Positions 1-7,261 of a DNA stretch of 64,000 bases are shown piece by piece (position 1 is the stretch's first letter; the number at the start of each line of letters is the position of its first letter). The notes below the pieces were generated by a model that was not told the DNA's origin, searched no databases, and was given only the letters and a program-made list of their open reading frames with translations. Source of the stretch: Limnobacter litoralis (GTDB lineage: Bacteria > Pseudomonadota > Gammaproteobacteria > Burkholderiales > Burkholderiaceae_B); contig NZ_BSOJ01000004.1 in NCBI RefSeq assembly GCF_030160455.1, forward strand, positions 1 through 64,000, written 5' to 3'. A program made the translations under genes and the position numbers.

Positions 1-69
1 CAGTTTGAGCTGGAATGACTGTCCAGTTTCAGCCAGAATCACTGTCCAATTTGGTCAGAATAGGCATGG
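1..69. repeat. 23-bp imperfect tandem repeats, IS21-like terminus
   Basis: Two copies of a 23-bp unit (1-23 and 24-46) differ at 4 positions; a third, more degraded copy starts at 47. The core reads CTGTCCAGTTT with a flanking GGAAT/AGAAT. Short direct repeats with this core are a hallmark of the multiple terminal repeats at IS21-family element ends in Proteobacteria. No transposase (IstA/IstB) gene is visible, so either the element lies left of the window or this is a remnant. Assignment to IS21 is from memory of such ends, not a search. Confidence 0.5.
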
Positions 70-354
70 AAGGCAGTCAACTGAGCCGTTAAAAGTCTTC
101 TCACGTCGTTACTGATGGCTCTATGCGCATCTTATTTTAGATATCAAGTTAAATAAGTCCCACGTTCATCACAGGGTCGCCAGAAGAAGTCGAGTTCTCA
201 AGGTAATCCGGGCGAGGAAAAGTGCAGGAATAAGCAGGGCAAGCTCCGAGTTTCGCCCTCCCTCCGATTCAGGCAGACCCATCCCTCAATTTCTCACCTT
301 CCGCGCTCTTTGATACGCTTGCGCACTGTTTCCAATACAGGCGCGCAGTGTTCA
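70..354. other. non-coding spacer
   Basis: No convincing reading frame, RNA gene or strong hairpin was found between the terminal repeats and the first gene. A promoter for the gene at 355 is expected here, but no clear -35/-10 pair stands out. Confidence 0.5.
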
Positions 355-921
355 ATGTCTAAAAAAACAATGTGGATCTTCTTCGGTCTGCTTGCTTTCT
401 CTCTTGTCTGGACTTTCGTAATTGCCCCGGCCAGCGTCCATTTGCTGCGTTTTGTGCCCAGCGACGACAAGCCCTTGCTGAAGCAAGTCATCCTGTTCTC
501 TGCCGTTGATGGTCAAATGCTGAACCTCGGCAAACCTGCAGCAGGTTTGAAAATTGAGCGTGTTTACTCTTGGAATGCCGAGGACGATCAACCCAAACCC
601 GGTGATTTGGTGCTTCACAAAGATGTGGTTTTGACAGACAAAGAGGGTCGATTTCACTTTGACGAAGTGAAGGGCGATCCACAGGTTGAGCATGATCATG
701 GCCGAATGGTTCCGGTGGTCATTCAGGATTTGAATTGGCTGTCTGATAAAGACAATGTGCTGATGTTTCACAACGGGCGAACCAGCTACGAGCCCTCTGC
801 GGAAACTGGTTATCCAACCATTCAAATCCGTTGCGACACAGCATCTAAAACGCAGCCGGAGGGTGCTTGGACACCCATGCTCAATTGCGATTTAAAAAAG
901 CCAAATGAAGAGGGAAATTAA
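355..921 (+). CDS. membrane-anchored DUF6795-like protein
   Basis: A 188-residue protein with one N-terminal hydrophobic segment (about residues 5-26) followed by a soluble part, so probably anchored with its body in the periplasm. The stretch from about residue 38 (LFSAVDG, then GKPAAGLKIER, then VLTDKEGRFHF) has the look of a transthyretin/carboxypeptidase-regulatory-like beta fold and resembles DUF6795. ATG 355 is preferred to an in-frame TTG at 310 because the hydrophobic segment then sits right at the N-terminus; no good Shine-Dalgarno supports either. The stop touches the start of the lipase gene with no gap, so the two are co-translated. Function unknown; a role as partner or immunity protein of the lipase is inference. 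Confidence 0.6.
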   Translation: MSKKTMWIFFGLLAFSLVWTFVIAPASVHLLRFVPSDDKPLLKQVILFSAVDGQMLNLGKPAAGLKIERVYSWNAEDDQPKPGDLVLHKDVVLTDKEGRFHFDEVKGDPQVEHDHGRMVPVVIQDLNWLSDKDNVLMFHNGRTSYEPSAETGYPTIQIRCDTASKTQPEGAWTPMLNCDLKKPNEEGN

Positions 922-2154
922 ATGAACCGCCTTTTGACGCCGTCTGAAGTGCATTTTTTTGCGCAAAAAGTGTACACATTGGACGCAGATTTCAGAAAAC
1001 TACAATCCACAAAGCCGAATGCCTCTGCAAGTTCGGTTCGCGCACAATTGGGTCGTCTCGATCAAAGCGTATTAACCAACCCCCAATTCGGCAATTTCTC
1101 TGACTTCACCGTTCTGTCCTCCACCTCTGGCATCAGCAACCTCCAGTTGATGAGTGGCTTTGGTTTCATCGCGCAGGGCACCGGCCCCCGCACGGGCGAA
1201 TGGATTTTGGCAACACGCGGCACCAACGTCCAAGAAAACAAATACGACCTCGCCACCGATGCCAACATCGCGGTGCAAAGCGGGCCGCGGGGCCACACTG
1301 TGCATGCAGGCTTTAACCGAACTTTCAAAGGCTATGAAAATCAACTCATTCGGTATTTGGTGGCGCAGGGCGTTAAGCGCCCCTCGGTGATTCACTGCAT
1401 CGGCCACAGCCTGGGTGGTGCCTTGGCAAACCTGAATGCGGCACTGCTTCAAATGCGGGGTTACAACGTGGCGCTGTACACGCTGGGTAGCCCGCGGGTG
1501 GGCTATCTGTCGTTTGCCCATGACATGACCAAATGCATACCGGAAACCCAAATCAGGCGGATCATGAACCCGGCGGACCCAGTGGCCATGGTCCCGCTGT
1601 TTCCGTTTGTGCACGCCAGTCGCTCGCAGTCCGAGCTGTATGTGCCCGTGGCGCATTCGGGAATGATCCGGGTGGCCAATCACCTACTGGGCGATGGGTA
1701 CAAGCCCGTCGCCAGCATGTCGTCATGGTCGCAGCTTAAAACGGCTGCGCAATACGATTTTGATCGTTCATTGATGAAAAAATACCTGCAAGCCTACGGC
1801 TCAAAAAGCAGCATGAGCGTGCTGGCCATGCTGACGCTCGAGCAAAAATTGCTGGATTTGGGTGACGCGGCCGAACTGGCACCATTCGCTGTCGCGCAAT
1901 CCTTTTTGTCCACTTATATGACGGCGTTCGATCGCCTTAATAGTTTTCTGCCCAAAGTGCCTTACCTGCAAGGCAGGCCGCTGCAGGCCTACAATGAGGT
2001 CATTCACAGTCTGTCGCAGTTTTTGGGGCGCGCCAAGCCATCACCGAATCAGTCCCGGCCCGATGTTGCCTTGCTTCGTGGGTTGCTAGGGCATTTCAAC
2101 ACCGAGGTGGGCGGAATGGCGAGTCTGGCTATCAGAAAGGCGTCGGCGGGTTAG
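922..2154 (+). CDS. class 3 lipase family protein
   Basis: A 410-residue serine hydrolase of the fungal-type class 3 lipase family. The nucleophile elbow GHSLGG puts the catalytic Ser at 163; the likely acid is Asp219 (NPADPV) and the likely base His254 (ANHLLGDGY). The family hydrolyses acylglycerols or phospholipids. There is no signal peptide, so it is cytoplasmic or exported by a dedicated route. The C-terminal 140 residues are outside the lipase core and unrecognised. AGAGGGA upstream is a good ribosome site for ATG 922, which abuts the stop of the anchored protein before it. Its last 4 bases overlap the tail of yoeB on the other strand. Class 3 lipase domains without signal peptide occur among type VI secretion effectors (Tle2/TseL type), but no VgrG or PAAR gene is in view. 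Confidence 0.85.
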   Translation: MNRLLTPSEVHFFAQKVYTLDADFRKLQSTKPNASASSVRAQLGRLDQSVLTNPQFGNFSDFTVLSSTSGISNLQLMSGFGFIAQGTGPRTGEWILATRGTNVQENKYDLATDANIAVQSGPRGHTVHAGFNRTFKGYENQLIRYLVAQGVKRPSVIHCIGHSLGGALANLNAALLQMRGYNVALYTLGSPRVGYLSFAHDMTKCIPETQIRRIMNPADPVAMVPLFPFVHASRSQSELYVPVAHSGMIRVANHLLGDGYKPVASMSSWSQLKTAAQYDFDRSLMKKYLQAYGSKSSMSVLAMLTLEQKLLDLGDAAELAPFAVAQSFLSTYMTAFDRLNSFLPKVPYLQGRPLQAYNEVIHSLSQFLGRAKPSPNQSRPDVALLRGLLGHFNTEVGGMASLAIRKASAG

Positions 2155-2405
2155 TAGTGATACCGAAGTTGGGCGATTAACAAAGCCTCTTCGGTGGCTT
2201 TGTACACCATTCGGTGTTCGTCATTGATTCGTCGTGACCAATATCCGGTGAGGTTGTGTTTTAACGGTTCTGGTTTACCAACGCCGGCAAAAGGTTCTCG
2301 TTTGGTTTGCTCAATCAGTTTGTTGATTCGTTCCAGTGTTTTTTTGTCGGTTTTTTGCCAGTACAAATAGTCGTCCCACGCGTTCTCGGAAAAAAGAAGT
2401 TTCAT
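2151..2405 (-). CDS. yoeB: YoeB toxin, ribosome-dependent mRNA endonuclease
   Basis: An 84-residue RelE-superfamily toxin, the same length as E. coli YoeB. The residues known to matter in E. coli YoeB fall at identical numbers: Glu46 (KPEPLKH), Arg65 (EHRMVY), His83 and Tyr84 (RYHY at the C-terminus). The family cleaves mRNA in the ribosomal A site. The start codon overlaps the yefM stop as ATGA, the usual antitoxin-then-toxin coupling. The toxin looks intact. The gene converges on the lipase with a 4-base tail overlap. Confidence 0.95.
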   Translation of the reverse strand: MKLLFSENAWDDYLYWQKTDKKTLERINKLIEQTKREPFAGVGKPEPLKHNLTGYWSRRINDEHRMVYKATEEALLIAQLRYHY

Positions 2406-2653
2406 TTGCGCAGTTCTTTTTCCTGACCGCCGCCTTGTTCCAGCTCAGCAACTGACTCAAGCAAACGCTTGGCATTCTTGGGCACGCGCAGCAGATAGGC
2501 TGTTTCTTGCAGCGCCTCGTAGTCCTCAAGCGAAATCATGACGACGGACTGAGATTTATTGCGGGTAATGATGACAGGGGCATGGTCTTCGCAAACCTGT
2601 TCCATCGTTTTGGCCAGATTGGTTCTAGCAGCTGTGTAACTAATCGCATCCAT
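2402..2653 (-). CDS. yefM: YefM antitoxin
   Basis: An 83-residue Phd/YefM antitoxin. The N-terminal part (MDAISYTAAR, then APVIITRNKS and VVMISLEDYEAL) is the DNA-binding Phd fold; the C-terminal part (LLRVPKNAKRLLESV) is the toxin-neutralising tail. A longer in-frame extension upstream lacks homology and would run through the operator, so ATG 2653 is the start. It is first in the operon, with yoeB overlapping by 4 bases. The operator just upstream fits known YefM autorepression. Confidence 0.93.
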   Translation of the reverse strand: MDAISYTAARTNLAKTMEQVCEDHAPVIITRNKSQSVVMISLEDYEALQETAYLLRVPKNAKRLLESVAELEQGGGQEKELRK

Positions 2654-2660
2654 GGTATTT

Positions 2661-2699
2661 TTCTGTACAGAAAATTGAACATGTTCATGATACTGTACG
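2661..2699. promoter_or_regulatory. putative YefM operator with TGTACA core
   Basis: Directly upstream of yefM is a perfect 12-bp palindrome (2661-2672) whose centre is TGTACA (2664-2669). A second perfect palindrome, GAACATGTTC, sits at 2677-2686, and a degenerate TGTACG at 2694-2699. In E. coli, YefM and YefM-YoeB bind a long and a short palindrome that share a TGTACA core, so this matches the known operator logic. Confidence 0.7.
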
Positions 2700-2743
2700 A
2701 ATTGGTTTGATGATAGATTCGTATTGCAATTCAAACGGTTGAC

Positions 2744-3202
2744 ATGAAAAAACACGCTCTTACTCTTGCCGCTGCTGCTGCCCTCGCATTCGGAATTAGC
2801 CGCATTGGCTTGCTTGGCGACTTTGCGCCCACGCCCGCCGCACAGACGCAGGCGGTGCAAACCGGTCAGGCCGATGACGCACTTGCAACCGCTTTTGCCG
2901 AGCATCAAAGTGGCATTCACGTCACAGGCGAGGGTGTGGTCATCAAGGTGCTGCCCGACGATGAAGAGGGCAGCCGTCACCAGCGCTTCATTTTAAAACT
3001 GGCCTCGGGGCAAAAGGTTTTGGTGGCGCACAACATCGACTTGGCAGGGCGGCTAAATTCGCTGAGGGCTGGCGACACCGTCGGCTTTAGCGGGCAATAC
3101 GAGTGGAACCCCAAGGGCGGTGTGATCCACTGGACCCACCGCGACCCGCGTGGGCATCACCGGGCAGGTTGGCTTAAACTGGCAGGGCAGACGTACCAGT
3201 AA
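2744..3202 (+). CDS. DUF3465 family secreted protein
   Basis: A 152-residue protein with an N-terminal signal segment (residues 1 to about 20). The mature part has the conserved DUF3465 pattern: GSRHQRFIL, VAHNIDLAGR, GDTVGFSGQYEWN, GGVIHWTHRDP and a C-terminal GWLKLAG. The fold is likely a small OB-like beta barrel; no enzymatic role is established. It is transcribed divergently from yefM. It probably acts in the periplasm. Confidence 0.8.
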   Translation: MKKHALTLAAAAALAFGISRIGLLGDFAPTPAAQTQAVQTGQADDALATAFAEHQSGIHVTGEGVVIKVLPDDEEGSRHQRFILKLASGQKVLVAHNIDLAGRLNSLRAGDTVGFSGQYEWNPKGGVIHWTHRDPRGHHRAGWLKLAGQTYQ

Positions 3203-3231
3203 GCCGGTCAATTCCAACCCAGAGCGCGCCC

Positions 3232-3687
3232 ATGACTCATCCACTTGAAGCGATCAAAAACTACCGTTCTGCGGGCGACAGGCTGGGCACTTCTGGCCAG
3301 CCCTCGGAAAATCAAATCAAACTGATTGCCGACGCGGGCTTCGAGGAGGTCATTAACCTCGCACTGCACGACGATCCGCGTTATTCACTGCCCGACGAAA
3401 CAGCCACCGTTCAGTCACTGGGCATGACCTACATTCACATCCCAGTGCAGTTTGCACAACCTACTTTGGAAAACCTGACTGACTTTTTTCAGGCCATGAA
3501 GGCCCACAGCGATCACAAAATTTGGGTGCACTGCGCCGCCAACTGGCGAGTTACCGTGTTTGTGGGTTTGTACCGCGAAATTGTGCTGGGCTGGCCGCAT
3601 GAAAAGGCGTTCGAGTTGCTGAAAGCCACGTGGGAGCCGAACGAGGTTTGGGCGGCATTCATACAAAGGGCGTTGTCTGACTTCTGA
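3232..3687 (+). CDS. DUF442-type protein tyrosine phosphatase-like protein
   Basis: A 151-residue protein of the beta-lactamase-hydrolase-like (DUF442) branch of the tyrosine phosphatase superfamily. The signature loop reads VHCAANWRVT: the cysteine and arginine are present but spaced CX4R rather than the canonical CX5R, a spacing this branch often shows. An early GTSGQPSENQI segment and the HIPVQF strand also fit. Substrate unknown, and phosphatase activity cannot be assumed. The 3' end overlaps the opposite gene by 29 bases. Confidence 0.75.
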   Translation: MTHPLEAIKNYRSAGDRLGTSGQPSENQIKLIADAGFEEVINLALHDDPRYSLPDETATVQSLGMTYIHIPVQFAQPTLENLTDFFQAMKAHSDHKIWVHCAANWRVTVFVGLYREIVLGWPHEKAFELLKATWEPNEVWAAFIQRALSDF

Positions 3688-4342
3688 CGAACCAAGAACC
3701 GTTCCACTGATACAGAAAATTTCGCTCAATGTGTTTGCTTTGCCATTTGGGGTCTGAATACGGATTTGGTTGCGCAATAAAGGTCCCATCTTCTAACAAA
3801 TAGATCGGCGACTCAGTGTCTTCTGATGACGAAAATTTTGTGTCCTGAGAAGACAGGAAAGCATTGTCTGTCGGGGGGTTCAAGCCAAGATCGTTCGCTG
3901 ATTTTTCAATAATTGGTTGATTGTTGGCAATCGAGTAAAAGTTATACCTCCAAGTTTGACCTGTAACTCCTGATTCCCTGGCAACCACCCAAAGTTGCCC
4001 GCCATCGTTTGATAGATAGCTACGAAGGTGAATCACAGTGTTGGGGGGGCAAGTTGAAAGTTGGATTTCCTTGGACTGTGTGCGAACTTGATGCCATCTA
4101 TTGAATTTGGTTTTACTTGAAGCGCTGGCATTACATGCATTTGCCGATATCGGATGTGTAAGCGCCTCACGTAAGTCTTGCTGAGACAACTCTGCGCCAA
4201 ACAATGGTGATGCATGACGAATTTGTTCAATCGTTTTTAAATTGCACGGGGTGTCTGCAAGGGCGTGCAGGTTCGCCAGAAATATGAACAGCAGCAAGAC
4301 TAAAAACTTCAGGGGAAGTTTCGGGTTAACGTCAGATCTCAT
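3659..4342 (-). CDS. hypothetical secreted protein
   Basis: No family recognised. With ATG 4342 the 227-residue product starts with a basic, then strongly hydrophobic segment (KFLVLLLFIFLANLHALA), a good signal peptide ending near residue 28. The mature part has Cys pairs and Trp/Tyr-rich strands. The frame stays open much further upstream, but that extension would cover the start of the gene on the other strand and has no protein-like character. The gene is visibly more AT-rich than its neighbours, which hints at separate ancestry. Confidence 0.55.
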   Translation of the reverse strand: MRSDVNPKLPLKFLVLLLFIFLANLHALADTPCNLKTIEQIRHASPLFGAELSQQDLREALTHPISANACNASASSKTKFNRWHQVRTQSKEIQLSTCPPNTVIHLRSYLSNDGGQLWVVARESGVTGQTWRYNFYSIANNQPIIEKSANDLGLNPPTDNAFLSSQDTKFSSSEDTESPIYLLEDGTFIAQPNPYSDPKWQSKHIERNFLYQWNGSWFVRSQTTPFV

Positions 4343-4436
4343 GAAATAGGTGAGTATCAAAAAGTAAATGCTAACAGACTTGAATAAAGGGTGAGGTAGC
4401 CACATTGCCCCTGAAAATTGCATACTCGGGCTGTCT

Positions 4437-4847
4437 ATGAGCAACTGGAAATTAATGAACACATTACCCCTCCGCCTTCCCCCCGACGCTGACCTTCGCC
4501 GCGCGCTTGAAGAAGCCGCCAAGTCCAGCGGTGGCTCGGCTTTCGTGGTGTCTGGCATTGGCAGTTTGCAGGGCGCAACACTGCGCTTGGCCGACGCCAA
4601 TTCCGACACACAGTTCTCTGGCCCCTTTGAGCTTCTTTCCCTGTCAGGCTCCGTTTCGCCTGATGGCGCGCACCTTCACATGGCGGTCGCCAACGCGCAG
4701 GGCGAGGTGTTGGGCGGTCATGTCTGTTACGGCAACATTATTCGCACTACGGCAGAAGTGCTGCTGATCAATCTGCCCGATTGGGCACTGGATCGCGAAG
4801 TGGACGAGGCCACTGGTTTTAAAGAACTTGTAGTGCGGAAAGTTTAA
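4437..4847 (+). CDS. PCC/DUF296 domain protein
   Basis: A 136-residue single-domain protein of the PPC/DUF296 family. Recognisable blocks are FVVSGIGSL (about 36-44), LLSLSGSVS (67-75) and AHLHMAVANAQGEVLGGHV (78-96), where the His residues form the metal or ligand site. Plant members bind DNA; bacterial single-domain members have no firm role. ATG 4437 is used, but ATG 4455 (MNTLPLRLPP) with GGAA four bases upstream is an equal alternative. Confidence 0.8.
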   Translation: MSNWKLMNTLPLRLPPDADLRRALEEAAKSSGGSAFVVSGIGSLQGATLRLADANSDTQFSGPFELLSLSGSVSPDGAHLHMAVANAQGEVLGGHVCYGNIIRTTAEVLLINLPDWALDREVDEATGFKELVVRKV

Positions 4848-4904
4848 GCTGAACGTAACTTGCGCATCAAAAGGTGATTGGCTGCGTAAATCTGGAGGTG
4901 GAAC

Positions 4905-5273
4905 ATGAATTCAGAAGATTCGTCGCAGCAAAAAAGCCTGGTGATCAAGTCGATGATTTGGGGTGGTTCCCCGTTTCAATTTTTACTGCTGTTTATGATC
5001 TCAGTCTCTTTTGATGCGGTCTTCAAGCCGCAAATTGTATGCATTGCAGGCAGTGTGTTGGGTGGGCTTGTCTCCAAGTACGCCGATTACGTCAAGGCAG
5101 GCGGTACGCTTCTTTCTCCCAAACTTTTAAGCACGGTGGGTTTTCTAATTTGGCTCTTCGCGGCATTCACCTGTAAATTGCCCATTTATGGTTTACTGGC
5201 AGTCAGTTTTTCCCACTACGCCCTCGGGGGTAGTGCAATGGCGTTGTTGATGAATACGTTTCGGGCAAAGTAA
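4905..5273 (+). CDS. hypothetical inner membrane protein
   Basis: A 122-residue protein with about three or four hydrophobic segments (starting near residues 25, 43, 74 and 93), so an integral membrane protein. A strong GGAGGTGG ribosome site precedes ATG 4905. No family recognised and no catalytic motif seen. It stands alone between the DUF296 gene and the DUF1304 gene. Confidence 0.6.
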   Translation: MNSEDSSQQKSLVIKSMIWGGSPFQFLLLFMISVSFDAVFKPQIVCIAGSVLGGLVSKYADYVKAGGTLLSPKLLSTVGFLIWLFAAFTCKLPIYGLLAVSFSHYALGGSAMALLMNTFRAK

Positions 5274-5331
5274 TTAGGCAATGCATTCTGTCAAACCTGG
5301 CCACTTCCGAGGACAAAGAGGTGTAGGGCGA

Positions 5332-5344
5332 GTGGGTGACCCAC
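5332..5344. promoter_or_regulatory. 13-nt perfect palindrome GTGGGT-G-ACCCAC
   Basis: Six-base arms around one central base in the 133-bp gap before the DUF1304 gene, about 60 bases from its ATG. It could be a repressor operator for the downstream four-gene run; nothing identifies the protein. Confidence 0.3.
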
Positions 5345-5406
5345 GCTCCGTACGGGAAGGTCAAAATCCGGTTTGCTTGAATGAACCATAACAAGGGGTA
5401 TCTCAA

Positions 5407-5784
5407 ATGACGACCAACAGCATGTTATTTGCCGCAAACCTGGTAACCGCGCTGGTTGCGCTGTTGCACATCTATTTTCTGGTTCTCGAAATGTTTCTTT
5501 GGGACAAACCCGCCGGGCTGAAGGCTTTCGGCCAGAAGCCCGACTTCGCCAAAGCCACCAAGGTGTTGGCGGCCAATCAGGGTTTGTACAATGGCTTTCT
5601 GTCTGCCGGTTTGGTGTGGGGCTTGCTGCAAGGCGCGAATGGCTTGCCAGTGAAGGTGTTCTTTCTGACCTGCGTGGTGGTGGCAGGCGTGTTTGGTGCA
5701 GCCACTGCCAGCCGCAAAATTCTGTTTGTGCAGGCCTTGCCAGCAGCCATTGCTCTCGGTTTGCTGTGGGTTGCTCAGCCATGA
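5407..5784 (+). CDS. DUF1304 family membrane protein
   Basis: A 125-residue protein with four hydrophobic segments. The features LHIYFLVLEMFLW near the N-terminus and NQGLYNGFLSAGLVWG in the middle are the DUF1304 hallmarks. The role of the family is unknown. It heads a tightly packed run: its stop overlaps the VOC gene start as ATGA, and the next genes overlap or nearly touch. Confidence 0.88.
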   Translation: MTTNSMLFAANLVTALVALLHIYFLVLEMFLWDKPAGLKAFGQKPDFAKATKVLAANQGLYNGFLSAGLVWGLLQGANGLPVKVFFLTCVVVAGVFGAATASRKILFVQALPAAIALGLLWVAQP

Positions 5785-6212
5785 TCCACCTACGCGAAAT
5801 TGACCATGTGGTGCTGCGGGTCAGCAATCTTGACGCCATGCTGCATTTCTACTGCACAGTGCTGGGCTGCACGGTTCAGCGCCGTGAAGACAACATTGGC
5901 CTGGTGCAGTTGCGGGCAGGGCGTTCACTGCTTGACCTGGTGCCAGTCGACAGCCAATTGGGCCGCGCCGGTGGTGCCGCCCCCGGCAAAGAGGGCCGCA
6001 ACATGGACCACGTCTGCTTTCGGGTAGACCCATTCAATGAGGCGGACATTCGTCAGCACCTGCAAGCGCACAATGTACCGGCGGGTGAAACTGCACAGCG
6101 CTTCGGCGCCGAGGGCAAAGGCCCGTCGATTTATGTCACCGATCCCGAGGGCAATGTGGTGGAGTTGAAAGGCCCTGCAAACCAGGAGGAACCCCATGAA
6201 AATCACCGTTGA
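5781..6212 (+). CDS. VOC (glyoxalase/bleomycin-resistance) family protein
   Basis: A 143-residue vicinal-oxygen-chelate protein with two beta-alpha-beta-beta-beta units. The first begins IDHVVLRVSNLDAMLHFY, the second MDHVCFRV, and the last strand is PEGNVVELKG, so His and Glu metal ligands appear at the usual places. The substrate cannot be read from sequence. ATG 5781 overlaps the DUF1304 stop by 4 bases; a longer frame upstream only reads through that gene out of frame. Confidence 0.88.
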   Translation: MIHLREIDHVVLRVSNLDAMLHFYCTVLGCTVQRREDNIGLVQLRAGRSLLDLVPVDSQLGRAGGAAPGKEGRNMDHVCFRVDPFNEADIRQHLQAHNVPAGETAQRFGAEGKGPSIYVTDPEGNVVELKGPANQEEPHENHR

Positions 6213-6603
6213 AACCACTGTGGCTGCCCCAATTGCAACCGTGTGGAAAGCCTACACAAGCCCTGAAGACATTGTTCAGTGGAACGCCGCTTCAAGCGAC
6301 TGGCACACCACCTCCGCCCAGGTGGACTTGCGCGTGGGCGGGGTGTTTTCTTCCCGGATGGAGGCCAAAGACGGCAGCATGGGCTTCGACTTCGCGGGCA
6401 CCTACACGCAGGTGGTGCCCAACCGGCTGATTGAATATTCATTTGGCGACAGAACTGCCCAAGTTCAGTTTACCGAGGGCCCAAAGGGCGTAACCATCAC
6501 GGTCAGCTTCGACAGCGAAGAAACGCATTCCGTTGAACAACAGCGCGAGGGCTGGCAGGCGATCTTGAACAACTTTGCGCGGCACGTGGCGTCTGGCCGT
6601 TGA
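6196..6603 (+). CDS. SRPBCC/AHSA1-like protein
   Basis: A 135-residue START-like (AHSA1-type) ligand-binding fold. It opens with the typical IT.ET.V.API..VWKAYT pattern, followed by WNAAS...HTT, DLRVGGVF, and a C-terminal helix EGWQAILNNFARHV. Members bind hydrophobic ligands or act as small lyases or co-chaperones. The start overlaps the VOC gene by 17 bases, with an AGGAGGA ribosome site, pointing to translational coupling. Confidence 0.85.
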   Translation: MKITVETTVAAPIATVWKAYTSPEDIVQWNAASSDWHTTSAQVDLRVGGVFSSRMEAKDGSMGFDFAGTYTQVVPNRLIEYSFGDRTAQVQFTEGPKGVTITVSFDSEETHSVEQQREGWQAILNNFARHVASGR

Positions 6604-6609
6604 ACAATC

Positions 6610-7248
6610 ATGCATCAAATTCTTGTGTATTCCGATTCGTTGTCATGGGGCATCATCCCAACCACCCGCAAGCGTCTGGAATTCGACCAAAGGTGGCCTG
6701 GCGTGATGGAATTGGCGCTGGCGCGGGCAGGCATCAAAGCGAGGGTGATCGAAGACTGCCTGAATGGCCGCCGCACAGTGTGGGAAGACCCTTTCAAACC
6801 CGGCCGAAATGGCCTTCAAGGCTTGGCGCAGCGGATCGAGATTCATAGCCCTTTGTCGTTGGTGATTTTGATGCTGGGCACCAACGATTTTCAGTCCATG
6901 CACGATCACAACCCGTGGCATTCCTCTCAGGGAATTGCTGCTTTGGTGGGGGCCATTCGGAATGCACCTGTTGAACCCGGTATGCCTGTGCCACCGGTGT
7001 TGGTGGTTGCACCACCTGCCATGCAAACACCCAAAGGGCCAATCGCGCCGAAGTTTGTGGGTGGAGAATTGAAATCCGTTGGCTTGGCCAAGGCTTACCG
7101 CACGGTGTGTACCGAATTAAATTGCCACTTTCTGGATGCAGCCACAATCACTGAGAGCAGCAAAGTGGATGGCGTGCATCTGGATGCCGATCAGCATTTG
7201 GTCTTAGGTCAAGAAATGGCGAAGGTGGTGCAGGCCCTTTTGACTTGA
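6610..7248 (+). CDS. SGNH/GDSL-family hydrolase (arylesterase-like)
   Basis: A 212-residue esterase of the SGNH clan. Block I is YSDSLSWG, with the nucleophile Ser10 in an SDSL rather than GDSL context; block III is LGTNDF; block V is DGVHLD with the Asp and His of the triad. No signal peptide, so cytoplasmic. It resembles arylesterase/acyl-CoA thioesterase I-like members that act on small esters. It follows the SRPBCC gene after six bases and probably ends the run. Confidence 0.88.
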   Translation: MHQILVYSDSLSWGIIPTTRKRLEFDQRWPGVMELALARAGIKARVIEDCLNGRRTVWEDPFKPGRNGLQGLAQRIEIHSPLSLVILMLGTNDFQSMHDHNPWHSSQGIAALVGAIRNAPVEPGMPVPPVLVVAPPAMQTPKGPIAPKFVGGELKSVGLAKAYRTVCTELNCHFLDAATITESSKVDGVHLDADQHLVLGQEMAKVVQALLT

Positions 7249-7261
7249 ATAAAGGTTTCGC

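Noticed and set aside
1-69. Short CRISPR array
   Set aside because: The repeats are tandem without unique spacers and degrade quickly, unlike CRISPR repeats; an IS21-type end fits better.
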